Shown here: positions 41,978-49,457 of the stretch, in pieces
Numbering within the stretch: position 1 is the first letter of the stretch
Layout: the number at the start of each line of letters is the position of its first letter
Made by a program: the position numbers and the translations under genes
NCBI RefSeq assembly: GCF_002272075.1
Contig: NZ_NPBJ01000029.1
Span: forward strand, 62,001 to 126,000
Direction of reading: 5' to 3'
DNA length: 64,000 nucleotides
Source: Terribacillus saccharophilus
GTDB taxonomy: Bacteria; Bacillota; Bacilli; Bacillales; Amphibacillaceae
The notes under the pieces: model-generated
What the model was told of the DNA's origin: nothing
The model's input: the letters and a program-made list of their open reading frames with translations, nothing else
The model's database searches: none

Positions 41978-42659
41978 ATTCAAAGATGTGACAAAACGGT
42001 ATATGACGAAAACAGCATTGCGAGACGTGAACCTAAAGCTCGATAAAGGTAAAATCATCGGTCTTGTCGGATTGAATGGGGCAGGTAAATCAACGACCAT
42101 GAAGTTGATTGCCGGGCTAATCAATCCGAGCAAAGGATCTGTGGAGCTGGACGGTGAGAAAGTGACACGCCGGATAGCATCGAAAGTCAGTTATCTATCC
42201 GAGCTGGATGAGTATTACTCCTTCTATACTGTCCAGCAGACAATTGATTTCTTTGCAACGCAATTTCCTGATTTCAATAAAGAAAAGGCAGAAGAAATTC
42301 GTGCGTATATGAACTTGGATGCCAACACGAAAGTGAAGCATCTGTCGAAAGGGAATCGCGGCAGGCTGAAAATTATCCTTACACTTTCCAGGGAAGTACC
42401 TGTTCTGTTGATGGATGAGCCGCTTTCAGGATTGGATCCACTTGTGCGGGACTCCATTGTAAAAGGTCTTATCACTTTCGTGGATACGGAGAAGCAGCTT
42501 GTTCTCCTTTCCACGCATCAAATCATGGAAGTTGAAATGATTCTTGATGAAGTAATTGCTATCAAAGATGGGGAGCTAGTGGATCACAGGAATGTTGAAG
42601 AACTGCGCTACGACGAGCAGAAGGGCATATTGGAATGGATGAGCTCGATCTATGAGTAA
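41970..42659 (+). CDS. ABC transporter ATP-binding protein
   Basis: A 229-aa ATPase with Walker A GLNGAGKST, signature LSKGNRGRLK (divergent from LSGGQ), Walker B VLLMDEPLSGLD and H-loop LLSTHQ. It probably pairs with the permease at 40811. ATG 41970 gives MIEFKDVTKRY, the usual ABC N terminus, and lies within the end of the GntR gene. Confidence 0.92.
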   Translation: MIEFKDVTKRYMTKTALRDVNLKLDKGKIIGLVGLNGAGKSTTMKLIAGLINPSKGSVELDGEKVTRRIASKVSYLSELDEYYSFYTVQQTIDFFATQFPDFNKEKAEEIRAYMNLDANTKVKHLSKGNRGRLKIILTLSREVPVLLMDEPLSGLDPLVRDSIVKGLITFVDTEKQLVLLSTHQIMEVEMILDEVIAIKDGELVDHRNVEELRYDEQKGILEWMSSIYE

Positions 42660-42702
42660 GGAAGCATTACAACTTTTATTACAAGCAAAGGAGCGAAAAA
42701 GT

Positions 42703-43623
42703 ATGCAAAAACAGCCAGCAGTTGAAATCAAGCAGGTTACCAAAGTGATACGTGGACGAAAAATCATCGACCGTGTCAATTTTTCCATCTATCCCGGTGA
42801 GGTGTTCGGTTTTTTAGGGCCGAACGGGGCCGGTAAAACAACGACAATTCGGATGATTGTCGGACTGATGGGCATAACGGATGGAGATATTTTAATCAAA
42901 GGCAATAGTATCAAAACGTCACATGGAGCGGCTATGAAACATATCGGTGCCATCGTCGAGAACCCGGAAATGTATAAGTATCTTTCTGGATATCTGAATC
43001 TTGTGCATTTTGCGAGAATGAGTGATGGCGTAGATAAGAAGAGAATTGATGAAGTTATCGAGCTAGTCGGCTTGAAGAATCGAATCAACGATAAGGTTAA
43101 AACATATTCCCTTGGAATGAGACAGCGTCTCGGAATCGCGCAAGCGTTGCTGCATCGTCCGGATGTACTAATTCTGGATGAGCCGACAAATGGCTTGGAT
43201 CCAGCTGGTATTAGAGAGATGCGTCACTATATTCGCAACCTTGCAGAAAAAGAGGGGCTTGCCGTTATCGTGTCTAGCCATTTGCTGAGCGAGATGGAAT
43301 TGATGTGTGACCGAATCGGAGTTCTTCAGCAAGGTAAGATGCTAGGTGTACAGCAAGTCCATGAGATGTCGAGTGAACAGACACAAATGGTCAGCTTCCA
43401 GGTTGAACCATTGGAACAAGCGGCAATTGTGCTCCGAGATATGGGCAGCAAGAAACCAGAGATTAAGGATAAACAAATCATTATTGAGCTGACACGTGAC
43501 GAAATACCAGCAGCTGCTGCCAAGTTAGCCAAGGAAGCCATCAGCATCTATGGAATTCAGGCAGAAACGAAAACATTAGAAGATACATTCTTGGAATTGA
43601 CTGGAGGGAAGGAAATTGTCTAA
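42703..43623 (+). CDS. ABC transporter ATP-binding protein (BcrA-like)
   Basis: A 306-aa ATPase with Walker A GPNGAGKTT, signature YSLGMRQRLGIAQALLH, Walker B VLILDEPTNGLD, H-loop VSSHLLSEME and an 80-aa C-terminal domain, as in bacitracin-type BcrA exporters. ATG 42703 follows AAAGGAGCG; an upstream ATG (42652) overlaps the previous stop. It overlaps its permease by 8 bases. A close paralogue lies at 48531. Confidence 0.92.
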   Translation: MQKQPAVEIKQVTKVIRGRKIIDRVNFSIYPGEVFGFLGPNGAGKTTTIRMIVGLMGITDGDILIKGNSIKTSHGAAMKHIGAIVENPEMYKYLSGYLNLVHFARMSDGVDKKRIDEVIELVGLKNRINDKVKTYSLGMRQRLGIAQALLHRPDVLILDEPTNGLDPAGIREMRHYIRNLAEKEGLAVIVSSHLLSEMELMCDRIGVLQQGKMLGVQQVHEMSSEQTQMVSFQVEPLEQAAIVLRDMGSKKPEIKDKQIIIELTRDEIPAAAAKLAKEAISIYGIQAETKTLEDTFLELTGGKEIV

Positions 43624-44560
43624 ATTCATTGGTTTGGTACAAAATGAACATATGAAAACATTCCGTCGTCTGTCGACGTGGATTATGTTTGGGATTGCAG
43701 CAGCCTTACTGATTACAATCGCTGCATTCACAGCGTATTACGCAGAAGACAGCAGTGGAGACTGGCGAGCAGATACAGAGCAGCAGATACAAGATTTACA
43801 GAAGCAAGTTGAAGATGGTGATGTGGAAGCCGCAGCTGTCCAGCAGGATTTAGCTACTATGCAATACCAGCTGGACCAAGACATCGCACCAGTTCAAAGC
43901 GACTCACTTGCTGCTTATATGGAAAGCGTCATGTACTACTGTGCACCGTTTTTAATCCTGTTCATCGCTATCATTGCAGGTGGCCTTGTTTCTACTGAAT
44001 TCGGGACAGGTACAATCAAATTATTACTGACTAAAACACCTTCCCGTTTCAGCGTTTTAACTTCCAAGTATGTAAGTATGTTCATCACGACAGTTATCTT
44101 CTTTGTATTCTTTATTGGATTTTCCTTTGTTGTCGGCGGAATCTTCTTCGGATTCAATGGATTTGATGCGAAAAGTGTGATTTTCGACAATGGAGAGACT
44201 GTGACCAATAATTTACTAGCTTCAACTATAAGAGATTACGGGCTGTACTTTGTCCAAACGTTAATCTATGCGACAATTGCTTTTGCTCTATCTACCATAT
44301 TCCGTAACACAGCCTTGGCAATTGGGTTTTCCATCTTCATCTCAATGTTCTTCCCGACCATCAGTTTCATACTTTCCAGATATGATTGGTCGAAGTATAT
44401 TTTATTCAATAACGTGGACCTGACAGTATATAACCCAGGTAACGTACCCGTCGTGGATGGCATGACATTGGGCTTCTCTGTTGCAGTAATGGCAATTTAT
44501 TTTGTCGTCATCACCGTTATCACATGGTTCAGTTTCATGAAACGAGACGTCACAGCCTAA
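43616..44560 (+). CDS. ABC-2 permease (BcrB-like)
   Basis: A 314-aa permease starting TTG, with a first helix, a large acidic extracytoplasmic loop (about residues 45-100) and five further helices. GGLVSTEFGTGTIKLLLTKTPSR is the typical cytoplasmic loop of this group. It pairs with the ATPase at 42703 and is paralogous to the permease at 49450, sharing the same gene overlap and TTG-Ser start. Role in peptide antibiotic or lipid export is inferred. Confidence 0.88.
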   Translation: MSKFIGLVQNEHMKTFRRLSTWIMFGIAAALLITIAAFTAYYAEDSSGDWRADTEQQIQDLQKQVEDGDVEAAAVQQDLATMQYQLDQDIAPVQSDSLAAYMESVMYYCAPFLILFIAIIAGGLVSTEFGTGTIKLLLTKTPSRFSVLTSKYVSMFITTVIFFVFFIGFSFVVGGIFFGFNGFDAKSVIFDNGETVTNNLLASTIRDYGLYFVQTLIYATIAFALSTIFRNTALAIGFSIFISMFFPTISFILSRYDWSKYILFNNVDLTVYNPGNVPVVDGMTLGFSVAVMAIYFVVITVITWFSFMKRDVTA

Positions 44561-44578
44561 GCAATTCGTTTGCTTTAT

Positions 44579-44604
44579 GTTTAAAATAACGGTAAAAAGG
44601 AATT
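44579..44604 (+). promoter_or_regulatory. Weak sigma-B-like promoter before ohr
   Basis: A perfect -35 GTTTAA (44579-44584), 14-bp spacer and an imperfect -10 GGAATT (44599-44604). B. subtilis ohrB is sigma-B-dependent, but this -10 is poor. Confidence 0.35.
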
Positions 44605-44659
44605 AGTAATACTGAATGCAGCTTTATCAAACTAATAAACGAAATAGGAGTGAATTAAC

Positions 44660-45076
44660 ATGAGTGACGTATTATTCACATCTCACGCAAAAGCAACTGG
44701 CGGACGTGAAGGCCATGTAAAATCTGATGATGGTTTGATTGACCTTAATCTTGTGCAACCAGGCAGTAAAAAAGATGCTGAAGGTTCCAACCCAGAGCAA
44801 TTATTCGCAGCAGGATATTCTGCTTGCTTCGATGGAGCATTCAACCATGTAGCAAGAGCTGAGCGCAAGCGTGTTGAAACAGAAACTTCTGTTGATGTCA
44901 GCCTATTGAAAGATGGCGATGGCTTTAAACTAGGCGTTGCTATCTCTGTAGATGTAAAAGGCGTTTCACAGGAAGAAGCGGAAGACCTTTTGGAAAAAAC
45001 ACACCAGTTCTGCCCATACTCCAAAGCAACTCGTGGCAACATCGATGTAGATTTGAAAGTGAACGTTGTAGAATAA
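44660..45076 (+). CDS. ohr: Organic hydroperoxide resistance protein (Ohr/OsmC family)
   Basis: A 138-aa thiol peroxidase that reduces organic hydroperoxides. The two reactive cysteines lie in AAGYSACFDGAF and HQFCPYSKATRGN, and the N-terminal ATGGREGHV matches OhrA/OhrB. No OhrR regulator gene is adjacent and no OhrR palindrome was seen. Confidence 0.93.
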   Translation: MSDVLFTSHAKATGGREGHVKSDDGLIDLNLVQPGSKKDAEGSNPEQLFAAGYSACFDGAFNHVARAERKRVETETSVDVSLLKDGDGFKLGVAISVDVKGVSQEEAEDLLEKTHQFCPYSKATRGNIDVDLKVNVVE

Positions 45077-45083
45077 TAACTAA

Positions 45084-45118
45084 AAAAACCACTTCCCTAT
45101 GTAGGAAGTGGTTTTTCT
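45084..45118. terminator. Bidirectional rho-independent terminator
   Basis: AAACCACTTCC/GGAAGTGGTTT with flanking A and T runs between ohr and the convergent yidC. Confidence 0.9.
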
Positions 45119-45122
45119 ATGC

Positions 45123-45905
45123 TCATTTTTTCCGCTGGAATAAAAACTTTGCCAGCAATGTCTGGCAGATTACGAACAGACCGCCAACCGCCCAGTACAG
45201 TGGCAGCACAGCTGGTGAACTGAAGGAAATAAAGCCGATCATGAGCGGAGAAATGATACCGATCATGCGGGCTTGCTGTCTTCTAGCTGGATCTACCCCG
45301 ATTTGGGACACGCGATATTGCAGCCAATAGACTGCCATCGCAATAACCATGAGGACCATATCTGGTGTTCCAAGATTAAACCAAAGGAAATCATGTGTTG
45401 CAATTTCAGGTGTATTTCGTATAGCTGAATAGAAGCCGATTAAGAAAGGCATCTGAATCAACAGCGGCAGACAGCCCATCGCGGAAAATGGATTCATTCC
45501 GTGTTTTCGATACAGTTCCATCATTTCCTGTTGCTGTTTCTGTTTGGACTCAACATCGGTTTTGTCTTTATATTTTGCCTGTAAAGCATCAAGCTCTGGC
45601 TTGAATAGCTTCATTTTCTCCTGTGTCTCATAACTCTTCTTGAGCTGCATCAGCATGAAAGGCATCAATATGAGACGTACTGCTAACGTGATCAGGATAA
45701 CGCTGATCCCGTAATCATCATTGAAGTTACCAGCAATCCATTTGATCAGGTAAGAGAATGGACTGATGAAGTAATGATTGAACCATCCTTCACTAGATGC
45801 ATCCCCGCTGCTGCTTTGGCAGCCGGCAAGCAAGACTATCAGAGTGATGGAGCTTAAAATAATACCGTACTTTTTAAAGAATGTGGATACAGATGTGCGT
45901 TGCAA
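45123..45905 (-). CDS. yidC: Membrane protein insertase YidC/Oxa1 family (YidC2-type)
   Basis: A 260-aa insertase made as a lipoprotein (lipobox LLAGC), with the five-helix YidC core: YGISVILITLAVRLILMPFM containing the hydrophilic-groove Arg, the cytoplasmic coiled hairpin (SKQKQQQEMMELYRKHGMNPFSAMGCLPLL), and the three later helices. Start is TTG with AAGGAGG 9 nt upstream. That RBS is locked in a hairpin whose other arm is inside the overlapping upstream leader gene, as expected for the MifM-controlled YidC2 of B. subtilis. Confidence 0.94.
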   Translation of the reverse strand: MQRTSVSTFFKKYGIILSSITLIVLLAGCQSSSGDASSEGWFNHYFISPFSYLIKWIAGNFNDDYGISVILITLAVRLILMPFMLMQLKKSYETQEKMKLFKPELDALQAKYKDKTDVESKQKQQQEMMELYRKHGMNPFSAMGCLPLLIQMPFLIGFYSAIRNTPEIATHDFLWFNLGTPDMVLMVIAMAVYWLQYRVSQIGVDPARRQQARMIGIISPLMIGFISFSSPAVLPLYWAVGGLFVICQTLLAKFLFQRKK

Positions 45906-46231
45906 TTTGTTTTTCCTCCTTGTTGTATCGATTGGTTATCTGGATACAAACAAGAAGCTGCTTCGCTATCATCATCCGGACCGTCCTTCCGCATGGTAGT
46001 GCGAGCGAGCCAATGAACGATCGGCTTGCTGTAAGAAACAGTAGTAGGAGTATGCGATTGCCAGCTGTCTAATGTACAGACATGCTGCCATTGCATCGCA
46101 TCACTAGCACGAAAACGACTCGTAACTTTCGTTGTTGTTCTATGCGCCAATATAAAAGTCATCGTCAGACCGATATAAAAGACCAACGAAGTAAAATCAT
46201 CGGCAAACATATTCCAAAAAGCATACAGCAT
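45854..46231 (-). CDS. mifM: MifM-like arrest peptide / leader of yidC
   Basis: A 125-codon frame starts at an ATG with a perfect RBS (AAAGGAGGTG, 7-nt spacing). An N-terminal transmembrane helix (about 12-29, DDFTSLVFYIGLTMTFILAH) is followed by a hydrophilic stretch. Residues 70-93 hold I71-x2-W74-L75, M80 and the acidic run D86-D-D-S-E90-A-A-S, resembling in spacing the stalling segment of B. subtilis MifM (I70, W73, M80, then an acidic cluster before AGS). MifM monitors insertase activity: poor insertion stalls the ribosome and opens the yidC2 RBS. Unlike MifM, this frame continues past the arrest site and overlaps the yidC start by 52 bases. Assignment is by pattern and position, not by search. 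Confidence 0.75.
   Translation of the reverse strand: MLYAFWNMFADDFTSLVFYIGLTMTFILAHRTTTKVTSRFRASDAMQWQHVCTLDSWQSHTPTTVSYSKPIVHWLARTTMRKDGPDDDSEAASCLYPDNQSIQQGGKTNCNAHLYPHSLKSTVLF
45915..45957 (-). promoter_or_regulatory. Hairpin sequestering the yidC ribosome-binding site
   Basis: The 5' arm CTTCTTGTTTGTATC (45957-45943, codons 92-97 of the leader) pairs with GATACAACAAGGAG (45929-45916) with a single bulged T, closing a 13-nt loop and burying AAGGAGG. A ribosome stalled near leader codons 89-92 would melt the 5' arm. Confidence 0.75.
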
Positions 46232-46258
46232 CTGTATACACCTCCTTTCGTTCCTTCT

Positions 46259-46287
46259 ATTTTCCTATAGAAATAGAAACTTGTCAA
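46259..46287 (-). promoter_or_regulatory. Promoter of the leader-yidC operon
   Basis: On the minus strand a perfect TTGACA (46287-46282), 17-bp spacer and GAAAAT (46264-46259), about 28 bp before the leader ATG. Confidence 0.55.
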
Positions 46288-46391
46288 AGCTGCGCAGGGA
46301 TTTTCGTTTCGTTTGGAGAAATGGCTAGGAGAAGCGTTTTCTCTGCTAACAGCGGTTTATTTGGACAGTTTTATGACGGAGGGGGACGAAC

Positions 46392-46898
46392 ATGATAAAC
46401 TGGTTAACAAGACTACAAGCTGCAGAGGTGAAACCGATGTTCAAGATACGCGAAGCAAAGGTCTCGGATTATGACCAAGTCGCTGTTCTGTACAAGGAAT
46501 TATATAATACGCATTATACAAATCAGCCGGAGCATTTTGCCAAGAAGACAGAACCGCTTGACCAGCACGTGTTTGAAAGCAATATATACTTGGATAATAA
46601 AAAAGTGTTTTTAGTGGAAAAAACAAAGGAAGTTATGGCATTTGCCACGATACGGGTAACGAATGAGACAATCTCGCACAATGCACACATTTTCATCGAA
46701 GAATTCTGTGTCCGTTCCGATATGCGCGGCAAAGGGATCGGCGGCCACCTATTCGAAAAAATCAAGCGCCATGGAAAAAAGATAGGGGCAACTGAAATAG
46801 AACTGAATGTGTGGAATTTCAATAATCGTGCAGAAGATTTCTATGTCAAGATGGGCATGAAGACACGCTCAAAACGGATGGGAATATCATTGAAATAA
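46392..46898 (+). CDS. GNAT family N-acetyltransferase
   Basis: A 168-aa GNAT protein with FKIREAKVSDYDQVAVLYKELY at the start of the domain, IEEFCVRSDMRGKGIGGHLFEKI (acetyl-CoA-binding RGKGIG) and the late motif AEDFYVKMGMK. ATG 46392 has GGAGGGGG upstream; ATG 46437, closer to the domain start, has AGAGGTG and could be used instead. The substrate is unknown. Confidence 0.87.
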   Translation: MINWLTRLQAAEVKPMFKIREAKVSDYDQVAVLYKELYNTHYTNQPEHFAKKTEPLDQHVFESNIYLDNKKVFLVEKTKEVMAFATIRVTNETISHNAHIFIEEFCVRSDMRGKGIGGHLFEKIKRHGKKIGATEIELNVWNFNNRAEDFYVKMGMKTRSKRMGISLK

Positions 46899-46914
46899 GT
46901 AGATAAATGTCGAA

Positions 46915-46942
46915 TTAACCCCTTTAATAAAGGGGTTTTTCT
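46915..46942 (+). terminator. Rho-independent terminator
   Basis: AACCCCTTT/AAAGGGGTT with a short loop, then T-run. Confidence 0.88.
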
Positions 46943-47051
46943 ATGTCAAGTAAAAAAGTTTAATTTTTATAAATATTTATGTAGCCAAGCCTTTTTACTC
47001 CAATTATAATAATCTGGAATTGCATAAATATATTTCCAGGAGGATACATAA

Positions 47052-48404
47052 GTGACAAAGAAGCTATTGGTTGGAATAATCATGGTTTTGCTTTGCCTGC
47101 AAGCAGTAGCACCACAGACTGCGTCTGCTGCTATTAAACAAAAAGACCTTGAAGCCTACGCGGCTGAGCTAGGTACAGATTTGGAAGGTTTGAACCGCTA
47201 TCTAGTTGATTTTGAGTGGGGAACGATTGAGGAATTTGAAGTGAGTTCTATTGATGAGTTACGGGAATGGCTGGGAGAGCCAGTAACTGATGAGAACTTC
47301 CAGTCTTTTCTTGATGAGACTGGATGTACTGTAGACCAATTGAATGCTAGATTGGAGAAAATGGGTCTTTCAGATAAAGGATATACGGCCGAGGATATTT
47401 TACTTTATTCCGATTTATACTGGGTTATGGGTGAACCGGTGAATGCTGAAAACGTGCAAATGCTAGCAGAAGAACTAGGGCTGACAGAAAAGGAACTAGC
47501 AGATTTGTTTTATGAGAATGGACTTGATCTATATAGCTATTCAAGTATGGATGATATTTATGAAGTGATTTATAACGACATCAATAGTGTGTCTCTTTAT
47601 TTCTTATTGCAGGAAGTGGAGATGACCCAAGAAGAACTTGACCAGCTTCTAAAGGAGAATGACGTTAAGTTAGAGGACTTCACAAGTTATGATGAACTTG
47701 CAGAATTCATCTATACAGAAAGTGATTACTATTTTGAAATGGCATGGGAGGAACTCAATGGTGAGTTTCCGAATTTGCAGACGATCGGAATAAGTAAAGA
47801 GGAATATCGGAACTTCTATGATCATCTTAATAATGTTTTTGAAAATATAGATGAGGCATTCTTCGATAAATTATTCGGAATAATGGATCGTGTAGAGGCG
47901 CTGGGTGATTTTGAAACACTTAATGAGCTTGATGAAAGCCAGCGAAAAGAAATCGTATCCATATGGAATGAGGCAATGGATCTATTCCAATTAAAAGCGA
48001 AATTTTATCTCAGTGATGGAACTACTCAGGAGGAAGTAACGATTGAAGAACTTTCTAAGCTGACTGAAATAAAAGATCAGATTCTCTTTGTGGAGTTATA
48101 TGATGCAAAAGGCAATCTGCTTCTTGATTTCACTGTCACTGGTGAAGACGTAGGAAGTGGTTTCATTCCTGCAATTGAAAAGCCAGTGACTGAAGAGAAA
48201 CCAGCTTCAAATCACGAAGCCCCTGTCAAAGAAAAAGTGACAGTAACACCTAAGATTGCTACAGAGACGGTGAAACAAGAAGAGGGCAAACGTCTTCCGG
48301 ATACAGCATCTCCTGTTGGTAATATTCTCGTGGCCGGTACCGTATTGATGGCTGCTGGAGCAGCATTATATACATGGAACCGACGGAAGAAACATAGTAA
48401 TTGA
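47052..48404 (+). CDS. Acidic cell-surface protein with LPDTA sorting signal
   Basis: A 450-aa secreted protein: Sec signal peptide (about 1-27, ending TASAA), a strongly acidic helical body, then a threonine/lysine/proline-rich linker and a sortase signal RLPDTASPVG with a hydrophobic helix and basic tail (WNRRKKHSN). The LPxTA form with an acidic body matches the processed acidic surface protein family, whose members are substrates of class D-type sortases. Degenerate repeats of about 70 residues are visible (for example EELGLTEKELADLFYENGL and QEVEMTQEELDQLLKENDV). No sortase gene is in the window. Starts with GTG behind AGGAGG. Confidence 0.85.
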   Translation: MTKKLLVGIIMVLLCLQAVAPQTASAAIKQKDLEAYAAELGTDLEGLNRYLVDFEWGTIEEFEVSSIDELREWLGEPVTDENFQSFLDETGCTVDQLNARLEKMGLSDKGYTAEDILLYSDLYWVMGEPVNAENVQMLAEELGLTEKELADLFYENGLDLYSYSSMDDIYEVIYNDINSVSLYFLLQEVEMTQEELDQLLKENDVKLEDFTSYDELAEFIYTESDYYFEMAWEELNGEFPNLQTIGISKEEYRNFYDHLNNVFENIDEAFFDKLFGIMDRVEALGDFETLNELDESQRKEIVSIWNEAMDLFQLKAKFYLSDGTTQEEVTIEELSKLTEIKDQILFVELYDAKGNLLLDFTVTGEDVGSGFIPAIEKPVTEEKPASNHEAPVKEKVTVTPKIATETVKQEEGKRLPDTASPVGNILVAGTVLMAAGAALYTWNRRKKHSN

Positions 48405-48409
48405 TAACG

Positions 48410-48447
48410 AAAACACCATGAATCATTTGATTCGTGGTGTTTTTTCT
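48410..48447 (+). terminator. Rho-independent terminator
   Basis: AACACCA-GAATC/GATTC-TGGTGTT stem followed by TTTTTT. Confidence 0.88.
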
Positions 48448-48530
48448 ATATAAAAATGAAACAATCTGACAAGGTGCTCCGTACATATTATGGAAGTTGA
48501 CAAAAATGTTACAGGGAAAGGGTGAACGAG

Positions 48531-49457
48531 ATGACAGAACCGGCTATGCAGCTGATCGGGCTGAAGAAGCAGATTGGCTCTAAACTGATTGTGAAGGGGT
48601 TGGACTTCGACATTCAGCCGGGTGAGGTATTCGGATTCCTCGGACCAAACGGTGCAGGTAAAACAACGACAATCCGAATGATGGTAGGCTTGATTCGTAT
48701 TTCAGAAGGCGACGTGCGGATACAAGGAAAAAGCATCAAGACAGACTATAAAGAGGCAATCCGACATGTTGGAGCAATTGTTGAGAACCCGGAATTATAT
48801 GGGTTCATGTCTGGGTACAAGAACCTGCTTGTATTTTCAAGGATGATTCCTGGGATATCAAAGGAACGCATTGATGAAGTGGTGGAGCTCGTAGGGTTGG
48901 AGCAGCGCATACATCAGAAAGTGAAGCGGTATTCCTTAGGTATGCGACAGCGGCTAGGTATTGCACAGGCATTATTACATAATCCTTCTATCTTGATATT
49001 AGATGAGCCTACAAATGGATTGGACCCGTCAGGTATACGGGAGATCCGTCAGTATATCCGCAGGTTAGCAGAACAAGAGAATGTGGCAGTCATTGTCTCC
49101 AGTCATTTGCTTTCGGAAATGGAGCTGATGTGTGACCGGATCGGTATCTTAAAGAATGGTGAACTTATATCCATCCAGCAAATTCAAAATACCGAAGAAG
49201 AAACACCAGCTGAAGTCGTGCAAATCGATTGTCCAGCGGAACATCACGAAAAAGCACAGCGGCTTTTACAGGAAGAATTCGGGATTATAGCAATGGCGAG
49301 CGGGGAGAAACTCACATTCCCGATAACACGGGCAGAAATCCCATCCATCATTAAAGCACTGGCTGTCGCCGATATCGAGCTGTATGGTATTGCAGTGGAA
49401 CGGAAGACACTAGAGGATAAATTCTTACATGTGATTGGAGAGAATGTCATTGAGTAA
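48531..49457 (+). CDS. ABC transporter ATP-binding protein (BcrA-like paralogue)
   Basis: A 308-aa ATPase nearly superimposable on the one at 42703 (FGFLGPNGAGKTTTIRMM, YSLGMRQRLGIAQALLHNP, ILDEPTNGLDPSGIREIR, VSSHLLSEMELMCDRIG), with a more diverged C-terminal domain. ATG 48531 follows AAAGGGTG. It overlaps its permease by 8 bases, as in the first cassette. No regulator gene accompanies this copy. Confidence 0.92.
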   Translation: MTEPAMQLIGLKKQIGSKLIVKGLDFDIQPGEVFGFLGPNGAGKTTTIRMMVGLIRISEGDVRIQGKSIKTDYKEAIRHVGAIVENPELYGFMSGYKNLLVFSRMIPGISKERIDEVVELVGLEQRIHQKVKRYSLGMRQRLGIAQALLHNPSILILDEPTNGLDPSGIREIRQYIRRLAEQENVAVIVSSHLLSEMELMCDRIGILKNGELISIQQIQNTEEETPAEVVQIDCPAEHHEKAQRLLQEEFGIIAMASGEKLTFPITRAEIPSIIKALAVADIELYGIAVERKTLEDKFLHVIGENVIE

